Assembly: GCA_001600175.1 (NCBI GenBank)
Contig: BCJC01000006.1
Coordinates: 759,968 to 823,967 of the forward strand
DNA length: 64,000 bases
Direction of reading: 5' to 3'
Source of the DNA: Erythrobasidium yunnanense
Lineage: Eukaryota > Basidiomycota > Cystobasidiomycetes > Erythrobasidiales > Erythrobasidiaceae
Shown here: positions 10,903 through 23,340 of the stretch, piece after piece
Position numbering within the stretch: the stretch's first letter is position 1
How the letters are laid out: every line of letters begins with the position of its first letter
Program-made: the position numbers and the translations under genes
The notes under the pieces: model-generated
Database searches by the model: none
The model's input: only the letters and a program-made list of their open reading frames with translations
What the model was told of the DNA's origin: nothing

Positions 10903-12821
10903 TTATCGCCCGACTGGCCCTTCCGGTCCCGATGTGTGTGTAAAAGTATGCGGTGTACCGCTTTCCGACCGCGAACCAACTCTCTGCCTGGTAGCGCGAC
11001 CGTCTCGCTCTGTACCCGAATGTGCCGCATTATTGCCTCCTTCGTTCGCAGAGCTGCTTCTTCGCCGTCTACGGCGTGATGACCGTTCAGTAATAGCATC
11101 TTCGCTCTCGTCCCCATCTAGCGTTGGCAACTCTACAGCATTGGCTCCTGTCCCGCTACCAGCGCTAGGCGGCCCAGATACCCAAGACCAGCCATGCTCT
11201 GTATCTTCTCGAGGATGACGCATGATCTGTCTGAGGCCGCGTATGCGTCGTAAGGTGTTGCTGGACTCCACCTCATCGTTGTTGTCCTCCTGCTCGGACT
11301 GTAAGGCCGAGAAGCGGAAGGTAGGCTGCATTGAAGGTGTCCGTCGAGGCCGACTGCCGCCTGCTAACTCTGTAGCAGTCTGATTTGCAGTCAGGTCGTC
11401 CACACTGCGCGTCGGTAAGGGCGGCCAAGGATCTCGTAGGCTCTCAGGAGCATGTCCATACAGCGCAGGGTCCGGATAACGCCATGGTCGATGACTACGT
11501 CCTATCGTTTGAGACAGTATCTCTTCAGGACCGGACAATGCCAACAACCCCGATTGCTCGGATGAAAGACCAAAAGCCGTGCCTGCTCGCCTGTCCCATT
11601 CGTTAATATCCCCTGCTAGGCCGTGCTTGATATCATCATCGAGGAAAGGCACAGAGCCGAGCTCCCAGCGCATGACCTTCCCGGTCGAAGCAGAAGCTGC
11701 CAGAGGTGTAGAAAAATCTGGCGAGATTTGCGAAGCAGGTATCTGGCCTTCCTTCCGAGCGGCGCAGATAACAGCAGAAGTAAAGAAAGTCCATTTGCTG
11801 GGCTGTGTATCGTTGTTAGAACGCTTGCACCGGTGACAGGTGGAGACGGTCGCGCGCCCGACTACGTTGCCGCTAACAAGTGGTTCGCAGACTTCAGCAT
11901 ATAGACTACTAGACAGAGATGATGAGACTTTGCTCACCATACTCTGCAGCCTAAATATGCCTTCTTGCAACCACAAGTCAGGCCAAGCCGGGCTCTGTCG
12001 CCTTCTATGGATATTTCATCTTCTTCAGTGATTGCTTCAAGCCAGTCTACGGTGGAGGTAGGTGGCGGTGTCTGGCTCGCGAAGACATTTAGACCGCTTG
12101 CAGTGTGAGCTCTGGCGCAGATGAGTACCCCGCAGCCACCGCCGCCTGACTTGCTATCTGGCGTAGGAGAATGTCTCTTGCGACTGTTAAGTGCAGTGCG
12201 TTGCGTATATCCCGTTTGCGGGCGCCTTTCTACACTATCGTCAAGGTAGAAGAAGTCAGGCGGGAGGCTATCTCGCGAGCTCGGGCGTCGACTATCGGCT
12301 GAGGGAGGTGCAGCACAGTAGAGAAGGAGTACAGGCTTCAAGGTGATAGGGCGGGGCTGTGGAGCGTTTGAAGAATGATTACGAGTGGGACGGCTGGCGA
12401 TACTGCTCCTAGAAAGTCCGTTCGCAGGAGCTTGCCTGTTTCTATCTGGTGAAGGAGGAAAGAAGATGGACTCTGCTCGAGAAATGGATGCAGCTGTGAT
12501 GGTACGTCTGCGGAGCAGCGGGTCCGGTGAGCTGTCGTAATCGCTGTTTGCGTCTGCCTGGCCAGCCATATCGTGCGTAGAAGTCTCATGAAGCTCTCTA
12601 AGGTGTCCATATGTGTCTTGAGCTTCGTCGAGGATATCTCGAGGCCGGCTGACCAGTCGCCTACGTAGGCGTCTTCGCCTTTGTGCCACCTCCCCTCTGA
12701 CCAAGACTTGGTCAAGCATATCTGTACCTTCTCCATCACTGTCTTGAAAGGCCTCTGCGGGCTGCCAGCCTTCGATCCCTTCCAGCATCCCGGTCACGCT
12801 GCTGCTTCGAGGTCGATCCAT
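10903..12821 (-). CDS. FAM72-like zinc-binding protein
   Basis: Two long exons are joined by an intron at 11873-11937. Across the junction the protein reads CGCKKAYLGCRVCGNVVG and then TCHRCKR. This matches the FAM72 core, in which a C-x-C, a C-x2-C-G-N-x-V-G and a C-x2-C would bind zinc. Upstream, KPVLLLYC and CGVLICARAHTASGLNVF resemble the first conserved segment of that family, separated here by an insertion of about 75 residues. The N-terminal 130 residues and the C-terminal 230 are Ser/Arg-rich and probably disordered. Animal FAM72 binds the glycosylase UNG2; whether the fungal protein does so is unknown. Family assignment rests on the Cys pattern. Confidence 0.6.
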
Positions 12822-12959
12822 CCGCAGAGACCGAGTTGTAGGTGTGCAGCGTTAAGTATTAGAGATGCCCTACTGTGTTGGACCTGATGTGCAAGATCTC
12901 CATAGCTGGTTGTTGTCTTATGTCAAGGATGGAGTTACCGGAGACCTGAAGTGAGTATG

Positions 12960-14386
12960 CTACAATTTGGACAGTCTATGCACAATACCATCTCTATCCA
13001 TCCTCACAAGGTAGTCTTCGTTGATTTCCGAGACCTTCGTAACTCCCGCCAATGCCATGCACAATCTGAATTCATCCTCCAATAGCCGCAAGCAGAGCTC
13101 GACACCTTCCTGGCCTTTGTATGCCAGTCCCCATAGCACAGGTCTGCCGATCCATACGAAATCTGCTCCTAATGCCAGCGCCTTGAAGATGTCGGTACCG
13201 TGTCTGACGCCTGCTCGAAGCGTCAATATAGATCAGGCATCGAAGCAGGCCCAGCTTACCTCCGTCTACATGAACAGGGATCTTGCCCTTGACAGCAGCA
13301 ACGACCTCTGGAAGTGCGTCCAAGGTAGCTAGTGCGCCATTAAGCTGTCTTCCTCCATGATTCGAAACGACTATGCCATCAACGCCGTGATGCAGGGCAA
13401 GAAGGGCATCTTCCGCAGTCGCGACACCCTTTACCCAAACCTCCATCTCTTTACCGCATTCCTGCTTGAGCCATTCGATATCCCGCTCCCAGGACAAGGT
13501 TGGATTGGCAGCGTGGGTATGGAAGCGAATAGCTCCTTGCGGCAGAACACGCTTAGTGCCATCGGTGTATCCTGCGACACTTTCACTCTTCTCCGCGCCC
13601 TTCCCGCTGTTAGTGCCATCCATGACGCTAGCAGCCGCATCTGACTCCTTGTCTTCCGGGAAATTCGCGATCGATAAGTGTTGAGGAAGCTTGAACTGAT
13701 TTCTTATCTCCATATTACGTCTACCAAGCATTGGCGTGTCTACCGTTAAGAAGACGGCTTTATATCCTGCTTTCTTTGCTCTGGCAAGGAGTTTCCGCGA
13801 ATGGTCCCGCTCTTCGAAAAGGTAAAGCTGCAGAGCATGTGGGACCTTGCCTCCAAGCTCAGTAGCGACGTCTTCCAAGCTTGTTGTAGCGAAAGAGGAC
13901 AGGCCCATGACTACGTCGGCATTCTTGCAGGCTCTTGCAGTCGCAATCTCTCCATCTCCGTGCGCTAGTCTTTGCATAGCTGTGGGAGCTACACCCATTG
14001 GAAATGCGTTCTTGTGACCAAAGATGGAGATAGTCGTGTCGATGACACTGACATCTCGAAGCACTCTTGGTCGAATGCGGTACTTTTGGAAAGCCGAGAT
14101 GTTCTAGAGAAATATCGCGAATCAGCATGGAGCTAGAATAATTTTCAGTGTGTATCGGAGAGGAATAGCTAGAGGGAGAAAGACATGACGAAGTCGCTCT
14201 TTCGGACCGGCTGTCAAGATCTAGTCTGAGACAAGCGCTCACCTCTGCAAGGGTGGATCCAGAGTCTGCGCCTTCGTTGTAGTAATCTCGCGTTTGTTTG
14301 TCCATCCTGTCACGGGCGATGACCTCGAGCTCCGAGATCGTTAGGACTGACAGGTCATGAGGGCGGGGTTTTCCTCGAGGAGCCAT
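12960..14386 (-). CDS. Peroxisomal FMN-dependent 2-hydroxy-acid oxidase
   Basis: Exons 14386-14243, 14103-13260 and 13210-12960 total 1239 nt, 412 aa. The enzyme oxidises an alpha-hydroxy acid such as glycolate or L-lactate to the 2-oxo acid with FMN, reducing O2 to H2O2 in the oxidase branch. Visible family marks are RDYYNEGADSG near the N terminus, the flavin-binding PMGVAPTAMQ, LTVDTPMLGRR, the active-site SNHGGRQLNG (His near residue 297) and HVDGGVRHGTDIFKALALGA. No cytochrome b5 domain or mitochondrial presequence is present, unlike yeast CYB2. The protein ends HRLSKL, a perfect PTS1, so import into peroxisomes is expected. Substrate choice is not settled. Confidence 0.88.
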
Positions 14387-14634
14387 TGTAGGAGCAGTAG
14401 AGAGGACGATAGAAGTAAGGATCTAGCAAGAAAGCAAGCAAAGTACAGCGAAAAGAGGGAGAAGAAGCAAGATAAAGAATCGGGTAGGTCACACCCGGAA
14501 ATGTCGGTGCCACTTCGCCGCGGAACTCGATTCAGTCGCTACACTCCAGATGGGTAGCTACACCTTCAGACATGCTCTGTTTCTATGCTTGTATATCATC
14601 ACTCATCTCGGCATTCGAAAAGCTCATAACGGCC

Positions 14635-16238
14635 TTACTTCTGGTTGGGCTTGATAGGCACCATGTTCTGGACGAACTGGAAGTGAGCAGTTGAGGGCAG
14701 AACAACTCCACCTGGTCCTCCAACCCAGTGAGGGTCTCTCTGAATCATGGTGTGAGGGAAGCCCATGTCGAATGGAACTACTCCCTCGAGCTCCTCGATC
14801 TGAGCATCGCTTAGGCTGATAGACAGAGCTTTGATGTTATCCTGGAGATGGGAGATCTTGCGTCCTCCAATGATAGGGAAGACATAAGGTGTCTTTTGCA
14901 CTGCAACCTCGATGTTAGTGTCTGTTCTTCTGCTTGCTTTCTTGTCAATTCAAGCAGACTTACTGACGTAAGCCAGAGCAACAGCAGTAACGCTGGCTCC
15001 AACTTCATCTCCAACCTTCTCGAGAGCCTCACTGATCTTAATATCGTTCTCCGATCGCTCACCTCGAAGCTTTTCTCCGGCCTTCTCACGTTCTTCAGCG
15101 GCTTTCTTGGACAGCCAGACTCCCTGGCCAATAGCACCCCATGGAGCGATTCCTAGGCCTTCAGCACGGCACATAGCTGCGGAACACAATGATCAGCTTG
15201 GTGCCCTGGTCGGTGCAAAAAGAGGCGATGCAAGACTAACGAATGATCTCCCTCTCAAGGTCTCGCATGCTGAGATTCCAGCGTCCTTGGTAGAGGACAA
15301 ACGGCGAGAAGCCATGCTCTCGAGCGTAGGCGTTAGCCTTGACCACTACCCAGGCTGGAGTGTCTGACACGGCAGGGTAGAGGACCTGCCCAGCCATGAT
15401 GTGCTTGTGCAGACCTCGCATGACCTCTTCTACTGAGGTAGTCCATTCCCTACGATCCGAATCAGTAATGTACCTCTCCTATCAATCTTGGACAGACCCA
15501 CCAGAAATGGATATAACTATCGATTAAGCGCAAGTCAGCTCGCGGGACGGATCGAGGGAGTCGAGCCGCTTACAGAATGTCGATGTAGTCTGTCTGGAGA
15601 CGCTTAAGCGACTCCCGAACGGTAAGATGCATGCTCTTAGTGTGATTTCCGGCAGAGTTGGCATCCTTGTTTGTGCCGTCGTTCCAGCCAGAGTACTTTG
15701 TAGCAAGCACGATTTGATCTCGGTTGCCGCGAGCAGCCATCCATTCGCCGACCCATCGTTCCCTACATTTCATAATCAGCATCTGCAATGCGGATGAGGG
15801 GAACATCGCGTACGAGTCGCCGAAATGGTACAGATTGGCTACATCGATGAAGTTACCTCCGGCTTCAAAGAAAGCATCTAAGAGCTCGAAGGCTTCGTCC
15901 TGTACGGCAAAGTCAGCATACTGCGTTGGAGATTATGTCGATCTTCGTGTCACCTTGGTGATTTTACCGGTGAAGTCTGAAAGTAGAGACTTAGTATGGA
16001 TAGTTCTGTAGATCAGAATGGACAGCTTGCGACCTACTCTCCCATTGCGCTCCAATCGACATTCCACCTGGTGGAGACACACATATCAGCTGTAGTCTGC
16101 CTATAGTTGTCAACGGACAGGCCTACCGAGACATAGTGGAGATACACGAATACCAGCATTGGGTGAGAGGAGTCTCCTGTATCCCAAGGGAGTCTTCGGC
16201 TCTGCAGCCGGTTTGAATAGTTCAGCAGCGGAGGACAT
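14635..16238 (-). CDS. Aldo/keto reductase, aryl-alcohol dehydrogenase (AAD) type
   Basis: NADPH-dependent reductase of the AAD branch, TIM-barrel fold. Readable segments are GAQWE and [15 protein letters not shown], then [14 protein letters not shown] (catalytic Asp-x4-Tyr), [11 protein letters not shown] (catalytic Lys), [22 protein letters not shown], and the cofactor-binding [15 protein letters not shown]. Five or more introns split the gene. The start [19 protein letters not shown] at 16238 is the usual N terminus for fungal AAD proteins. Likely acts on aromatic or aliphatic aldehydes in the cytosol; the real substrate is unknown. It sits beside the hydroxy-acid oxidase in the same orientation, but a shared pathway is not shown. 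Confidence 0.87.
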
Positions 16239-16687
16239 AATTAAGTGTGCTTTTAGTTATCTCCTCGTTTTGCGAGAAGTAGGAAGGGAGTCAAGAGCCA
16301 CGAGGAAGGAGTGGCAGCTGTCTGTCAGCCCGTTGCTAATTCTCAAATTACCTCACCAACGGCAACGCGGCGTTATTTCCTTGCCGCAATCGTTAACGCC
16401 GACCCATGCGCGAGGGTAGATTGGGTTGTCAGCAAGTTGTTCCCTTCCTTGTTCCTGTTCCAGCTGGAGAGTTGTTTCTCTCTGACTGGCTTGTCAGGAA
16501 GCGCCAGTTGGACAAGATGTTCGTGTACCATAGCTAGGAAAGCACAAGCCAAACGATGCTCTTTTGACTTCAGCCTACAAGCCGCCTGAGCTCTCGCTAC
16601 CGGCCCTATAAACCATTTGTCCAGACTCCCAAATCTCTGGTCGCTGGCGAGCTTCAGCGCTCTGCGGGCTGTTCGCCTGAGCTCAGG
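16239..16687. promoter_or_regulatory. Divergent promoter region (aldo/keto reductase and PQ-loop gene)
   Basis: 449 bases lie between the two divergent start codons, and no coding exon is seen. The segment contains CT-rich patches on the plus strand near 16430-16480. It should carry regulatory sites for both genes. Confidence 0.35.
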
Positions 16688-17900
16688 ATGGTCCTCAGCG
16701 AATTGGCCGCAGTTGGGATGGGTACGTTTGCTGGCCTTGGGAGGATAATGGGAGGCATACTGAGGTATGTATATCGCACGCAGCCGTTGGCCCTCCCTTG
16801 GTATACAGCGACCAGCTGCTGTCCATCCTGAAGCGCAAGGATTCGACCGGTTTCTCCATCGATGTATGCGGCGTCCTCCTCTGCGCGAATATCATCCGCA
16901 TATTCTTCTGGTTTGGCAAACGCTTTGAGCTGGCTCTGCTGGTCCAGTCTCTGCTGTGCGTCGAGGTATCGCCAAAGGACGCGCTCGAGCCGACACTTTT
17001 GTGTTCATGCATGCAGCATGATAGCCTTTCAGCTCGTATTGCTGTACTTCTGTCTGAAGTATAGTAAAGCACCTCTTCCCTCAACGAATGATGCAGATCC
17101 AAGTCCTGCTGTCTCAGGAACTGGCTTACTCTCGGGAGGTCCATGCTACCTACTACTATGCTTTTGTTACGAGTGATCCTGATTCTATCAACAGTGCTGA
17201 GCAAGTCTGCCAACGGACTGAGGCCCTACAATCTATGGCAATGGCCTAGCTACGGGGTACGCCCAACCTACTTATCACCTGCTGTCCATAACCGGACTGA
17301 TACTTATGGCAGACGTACATCGAGTTTCTGGCTGGTCTCATAGTGCTCAATACCTTCATCTACCTCTTCTTCTCCGGCTACCCAACATACGTAGATACTA
17401 TCGGCTTGGTCGCTTTAGGCCTGGAATCTACGCTTCCGATACCGCAACTTCTGTCAAACTACCGCCGAAAGTCGCTAGCAGGATTTAGAATGACTGTACT
17501 AGCCGGATGGCTACTGGGAGACGGTGAGCGGATCGTCACTCACTGCCAGAATCTGCTAAGCAGCCATTTGTAGCATTCAAGACACTCTATTTCTTTTTCC
17601 AAGCTGGCAATTCATGGCAATTCAAAGCGACGTGAGCTATGTCGCTGCTTCAATCGGTTCAGGACTGACGATCCTCGACAGCGCCTGCTTTCAGCTGTCC
17701 ATCGACTTCCTCATACTAGGCCAAGCCCGCATATACCGCGAGAATACGGTGTGTAAGCCTCATACGAAATGCTCTGCTCAGACATGCTAACAATGGTGCA
17801 CACACAGGCTCGAGGGCAGCACGAAACGCTGGCGCAAGATATCGAGAGTGTTCCGCTGGATCGTAGCCCAAGAGCCAGTACCGATATAGACCGGACATGA
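16688..17900 (+). CDS. PQ-loop membrane protein (SLC66A2/PQLC1, yeast Any1 type)
   Basis: Starts MVLSELAAVGM, joined across the 16722-16783 intron to AVGPPLVYSDQLLSIL. RKDSTGFSIDVCGVLL is the first PQ-loop-like motif, followed by IIRIFFWFGKRFELALL. After the 16956-17016 intron comes MIAFQLVLLYFCLKY. The second repeat contains the Pro-Gln pair in LPIPQLLSNYRRKSLAGFRM. About seven hydrophobic helices are expected. Yeast Any1/Cfs1 and human SLC66A2 relatives sit in endosome/Golgi membranes and affect phospholipid asymmetry; the role here is by homology. The final exons encode SACFQLSIDFLILGQ and a short cytosolic tail ending at 17900. Confidence 0.8.
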
Positions 17901-17996
17901 GTAAGCAGTGCAGAAGTGTAAGACTTTGTACAACGACAATTACAAATCTACTTCGAGTAAAGGTGGAAAATCACGCCCCAACTGATGAGAGCGGTC

Positions 17997-20837
17997 CTAT
18001 AGCAGCTTGTCGGCTGTGAGCTGCTCCATCACCATCTCTATCAGCTCGGCTTTCTTCTTTCCCGCAAATTTCTTGACGTCTTTCTGCTTCAGGTAGTCCT
18101 TCAGCGTGTCGTTGGTCACCTGGTCATGGACGGAGTAGCCATTAGCCTGTGCCTTTGTGCTGAGTACAGAAGCAGTCACCTTAGCCAATGTACCCTTCTC
18201 TATAGCATCCACAAGCGTCTTCTCCAACTTCCCAATATCCATACTAGCTTTCTTATCCGAGACTTTGACCTTCTTGGTTACAGGTCCTTCTCCATCACTT
18301 GCACCTCCGTTTCCTCCATTTCCTGATTTGCCATTGCCACTTAATACATACGAAGTGAGTTTGGGATGATCTTCTAAATTGGACTTGATTTCCTTCACGG
18401 CGGAAGCAATTCGGTCAGTCATTAAATCCGTCATTGGTACAGTCTCGTCTTTAGGGTCGGGAGTGTCGAGCTGTAAAGCGATGGCTTCTAGATTCGCATA
18501 GTGATACTGAAGAGCTGAAAGCAGTAACTGTCAAATTTCGTAGGCGGAACAAGCAAATTAGACGGAACTTACATGGATTTGCGAATTGATGAGGAGCATA
18601 TTCCACTTTCAGCTTCTTGATCAGTTTCTTGAAAGATTGAACTATAGGTGCTGCGTCTGCCATTAACGAAACAAGAATCTCGCTCAGATGCTGGCTGGAA
18701 AGGGAGGGGCAATGACTCACCAGTAGCAGAGTCCTTCACGCTCAGTGAGCTGTCCCTGACAGGCGGTCGTATATCATCGGCGAAAGGGATCTGGACGAGC
18801 CATATACAAGGCGGGGCAGTCTGTACGTCCGTTTCTTCATCACGTTCTTCTCCCTATCCCACAATAAACCGAACAGTCAGCTTTGACTAGGCCTGACTAG
18901 GTGCGAGACGTACTTGAGGTAATAGGTAGACGAATTGAGGAGTCGAGTTGCTTCGAGCTACGAGGACGCCTAGTCCCATAACGCTCTTTTTTAGCATCGA
19001 TTTAAGAAGAGCTGAGAATGCTGGGATGCTATTTGCGTAAAGCTGATATGCAATAATGTCCATACAGCTCAGCACGGCTAAAGAGGATAAAGACTGATTA
19101 GTACGTACAGCTTCGTTGGGATAGATGAGATACGAATGCTTGAGGGTGTATTGCGGCTTCATCTGATCTCGAGGCATGAAGCCGAGGAGCTTCAGCGCTA
19201 AGACAGACAAATCGTCAGCTTTTACGTTTACTCATACTTCGCCAGGGTACGACGCATGACTTACAGGGCGACATTCCCAAATTCTTCATCTTTGTGATTT
19301 CCTCATTATCAAAGAAGATCTGCGCATCACCTTCTTCAGCCATCTCCCACCACACCTTGCTAATCTGCGAGACGCACCCTCTGCTCATTCGGTCCTTTAT
19401 CACCCAGCCTCATGTATTTTACAATCTCAGCTTTTGCATCGAGGTCTTCTCCTGTATTCTGGTCTGTATATTGGGTCTTGTAGTATACTTCTCGGATCTC
19501 GTCTGCTTGATCTACTTGTACGGGAGGTTTCTTGCGCTGTTCACCTACGGCCGCGTACCTTTTGCACATATGATTCATCAGCTCGCTTGATCTCCAAGAA
19601 ATAAGAAAAAGAGAGAGTACTGTAACTCACCCAGTCACGCTCATAGCTACTCCTTCAGCGAGAAAGAACGGTATGCTAAACATTGATCGTTTCGACTTCC
19701 CACTCTCACTAGACAAAGATAATAATTTCGCAAAGCGTTTCTCGCCAGAAAACACCATGGAAGCATTGTCCATCTCTGCATCGACCGAAGGATCGTATCG
19801 GAAGCGCTGGATGATGCTGTTAATTAAGATAAGGAGGGGAGGGTGATGACGTACGTTCCAGAATTTGGTAAGGTCGAAGTTCTTGGCCTCTGCGGGCATG
19901 AAAAAGGTCTTGATGCTGAAGCCTGATTCGTGGGCGTCCTAGAAATGCCATACAGAACGTCAGTCAGCAAGGGTTAAGTAGGTAGGCTGAGAGCGATGAC
20001 TCACATTCGCAAACACCAGGGCTACGCGTTGTTGTTGCTGATTGCCTTGGAAAGGGTCGTCGTTGTCCGTGATGACATACAACGAGCGGTTGGAGATGTT
20101 TGAGGATCTACGAAATCCAAGTATCAGTCTGTCAGATGGATTGCGAGAGTATGACAACTCGCCTGTTTTTGAGCAAGTTTTCCGCAAATCGCATTCCTTC
20201 GATGAGCTGAGTCGGCTTGACGTCCGTGTCTATGGGTGCGAACTTGTGCTCGAATGACTTTGGTGACGTCTCGGCCTCTAACACAACTTCGTTAGTTTAT
20301 TTCATACAGTATACGCAGGGTGACTTGCCTTCTACGATGTCGGAAAGGGCTTTGATGTTTGCTGCTCGCATAGTGGATGGCTCGACGAGCATGTATAGAC
20401 CTTCTTTAGGCATCTCTCCCTCCACGTTGCGCGTCTTTACCTGTACATCTACGCGTCAGGTCTATCATGGAAGCGCATGATATAGCTAGCTTACCGTATT
20501 GTACAGGACCAAACCCACGACATCTCTGGGAGATCCAGAGATGATTCTAGTCTTCATGAGCTCCAGCGCAGACTTCAAGGCAGTAGATACATTTGATCGC
20601 ACTCGACCGGTTTCTTCTTCGTCACGATCAGCCGAGGATTCGAGCATGGAGGGGGAGACGTCAATCAGGTAGACAATAGCGTCAGGTCTGTCGCGGATCT
20701 GTAGAGAGCAGCTCGAGGGTCATCATGGATGTCATGTTTCGGTAGTCGCGCGCCCAGCTCGCCTGTTCGTCCTGAATCTCGTCGTCTTCGCTCTCGTCGT
20801 CGTCTCCCTTGAGCCATGCAGATTTGCTGAAGGACAT
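17997..20837 (-). CDS. KU70: Ku70 DNA-end-binding subunit
   Basis: Subunit of the Ku70/80 ring that binds double-strand breaks for non-homologous end joining and protects telomeres. The N-terminal exon is acidic (GDDDESEDDEIQDEQ) and splices to RPDAIVYLIDVSPSMLE, the von Willebrand-like strand of Ku70. The C terminus has the SAP-type DNA-binding helix-turn-helix (TLKDYLKQKDVKKFAGKKKA) after a Gly/Ser linker. The 64-nt intron 20699-20762 must be GC-AG (CAG|GCGAGC), because no GT donor keeps the frame into the vWA strand. At least seven other short introns occur. The start at 20837 faces the CCCH gene at 20928 across 90 bases. Confidence 0.9.
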
Positions 20838-20927
20838 GGTTTACCGGTAGATGCAGTTGGTTGAGATTCAAGCTGGAGTGATTGATTTGCTTCTTTGCTC
20901 AGCTCCAACAACTTGATATTCCCAGCA
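20838..20927. promoter_or_regulatory. 90-bp bidirectional promoter gap (Ku70 and ZC3H3-like)
   Basis: The two start codons point away from each other with only 90 bases between them. Both 5' leaders and any shared activator sites must overlap here or extend into the first exons. No named binding site was recognised. Confidence 0.5.
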
Positions 20928-23120
20928 ATGAGCAGGGTGGACCCAGACAAGTTGAGGGAGATAGCAGCGCTGTCAGGTGAATCAGTAACGACATCGTAGA
21001 ATGATTCCATCGATTAGATTCCTGACTTCGATGTCGTCGTTCTCCCAGCCGCCATCAACCGTCATAAGCTGGGACTGCCGCCCGCAAACGACATCAGCAG
21101 CTATCGAGGCCATGCACAACCACATTCACGAGGAAGAGGACGAGGTCGAGGCTACTCGAATGGCGCCAGAGGACGAGGCAGAGGCAGCACTCCGTATACT
21201 TACAGCAGGCCGGCTGCAGCTGGCAGCGCAAATAGGACTCTAGTCATCAACAACAATAGCAAGAGTACTCCTCAGGAAGCACCGAAAGCGCCAGAGAATG
21301 CTGGCGAAGATAGCAAGAATGCGACTGCTGACCCAGACCCAGAAGAGGAAGAAGGGGAGATTCAAGAGGACAAAGCGGCAGCACCAGTACCATCAGCACC
21401 CTCTGCTCCTGTAGCTTCAACAAGTACTCAGCCCTTCAAGAAAACCTCGAGGCATCGGACATTGGTTCTGAATGGCTCGACGAATGCTGCTGCCGCACCT
21501 ACTCAAGCTGGACCTAGCGAGTCGAAAGCTGGAAGAGAAGTCGTCATCAATGGAGTGACCTTCATAAGCGATGCAAGCGGCAAGAAGCTCGCTCGAAAAG
21601 ACTGTGCGGCTATACTTTCACTCCTCAAAGCCATCATGAAGTTGCATGGCTTGGCACATATGGCTTGGAGACAGAGAACTGACCTATGTACTACGATACG
21701 TCTGTAGTAGCTCAATCCGTACCTTCGACATCAACATCGAACGCTGCTGCAGCGGGAACATCGACACCATCGAAGACATCGGTCGGCGGACAAGCATACG
21801 TACGAACAAAGTCTGGCAATCTCATATCAGCGGATCTCGTCAAGAAGCGAGAAATGGAAGCGAAGCGAAAGCGACTCGACAATCTCGTTGGCATCGTGAA
21901 GAATGTTCAGCAAGCAAGAAGGTATGCAGCGAAGAATGATTTCCAGTTGAGATAGATACTCATTCGGGTGCTTCAGTTCCAATCAACGCGGCAAACAGAC
22001 TGTGGCGGTCGTCAAGAAGATCAAGACGCTCTGCCAGTACTTCCAGAAGACTGGTGCGTCCGACCTGGGCTCTCAAGATCAGTGCACGCTAAATTGGCTC
22101 TTCCTCTTCCACATGCACACTCTCACTCACACGATCCCTCTCTGTCGATGCTGACACTTCTTTACTGACTAACTCATGCGATTGTTGCTGACAGGCCAAT
22201 GCAAGAAAGGGCTGACGTGTCCATACATCCACGACTCGGACAAAGTCTCCATCTGTCCTCGGTATATCAAGAAATCCTGCCCTTACCCCTCTTCCGCATG
22301 CCCTTTATCACACGAGCCGAACGCAAACCGGATGCCTCAATGCCAACACTTCCCCTACTGTACTAAAGGTACAGACTGCCCCTACAACCACGTCCATGTC
22401 TCGCCGAACGCGAAGGTCTGTAAGGACTTTGTGACGCTCGGCTGGTGTGAAAGGGGTCTGGAATGTAAAGAACGCCATGTCTGGGAATGTCCGGAGTTCA
22501 GCGAGACGGGCGAATGCAATAAGCGAGGATGCAAATATCCTCATGTCATAAGGCGGAAAACGACTACATCCACTACCACTACGCCTGCTGTCGATGCTGC
22601 TGTTCAAGATGATCCAAACAAAGACACGTTTGTCAAGATGGACCAACAGCCAGAGACACAGACTACCGTCGTACTACCTGTGGCCTCAGCAAAACTACAG
22701 CGCAAGCGGTCGTACGATGAAGCGACAGCTAGTGATCGTAGCGACAACGATGACTACGACAATGACGCGAGCAGTTTTATAGAGAACGCAATCATTAACC
22801 ATACTAGCGGTAATGATAGTACAGGTGTGAGCGGCAGAAAGAAGAAACTGCCAAAGATAGACGCTATGGAAGCGAACGACGATTTTGTCACGCTTGTTAT
22901 CAGCGAATCTGAAGAGGAGGATGATGAAGATGAGAAGGAACAAGAAGAGGATGTTGACGAGGTCAGCGATGTCGATAGCGCAGATGATGAAGAGCCGAAG
23001 GCCACGAGAGATGAAGATGCTGGAAGTGAGGATGAAAGTGAGGTAGACGAAGACGGCGATGACACGCTCATGATCTTCGACGGTCCTGAGGTGACGGACG
23101 AAAGTGCGGCTGTTGCGTAG
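20928..23120 (+). CDS. Five-CCCH zinc-finger protein, ZC3H3/Red5-like
   Basis: Start ATG 20928 (MSRVDPDKLREIAALS) joins through the 20977-21048 intron to AAINRHKLGLPP. An RGG-rich stretch follows. The C-terminal half carries five CCCH fingers in a row: CQYFQKTGQCKKGLTCPYIH, CPRYIKKSCPYPSSACPLSH, CQHFPYCTKGTDCPYNH, CKDFVTLGWCERGLECKERH and CPEFSETGECNKRGCKYPH. A long Asp/Glu tail closes the protein. This is the layout of ZC3H3 and S. pombe Red5, which link poly(A)+ RNA to Mtr4-type helicase for nuclear RNA decay. An intron from about 21605 to 21708 has a clear donor; its acceptor is ambiguous between two adjacent AGs. Shares its promoter with Ku70. Confidence 0.85.
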
Positions 23121-23340
23121 GCGGCCGTCTATAAGGATTGAGAGGAAGCAGATAGTCTGTTGTTCGGTCGTGTTGTCGATAACATCAACCGTGCAATCGT
23201 ATCCCGAGCTGAGCAAGCAACGAAGAGATCATCGTGAACTATAACATTTGCGCCAAGCTTTCTTTGTACAACAAGCAATAAGACTGCCCTCAAGACACTA
23301 TTGCGTGACCTTCACATTCAGAACTAGTCCCAGCATCCAT

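Noticed and set aside
20732-21010. Minus-strand open frame spanning the Ku70 start
   Set aside because: Overlaps Ku70 exon 1 in another frame and the CCCH exon; Ku70 homology fixes the real frame.
22695-23216. Antisense open frame over the acidic tail of the CCCH gene
   Set aside because: Repetitive Ser/Ile/Leu composition mirrors GAN codons of the real strand.
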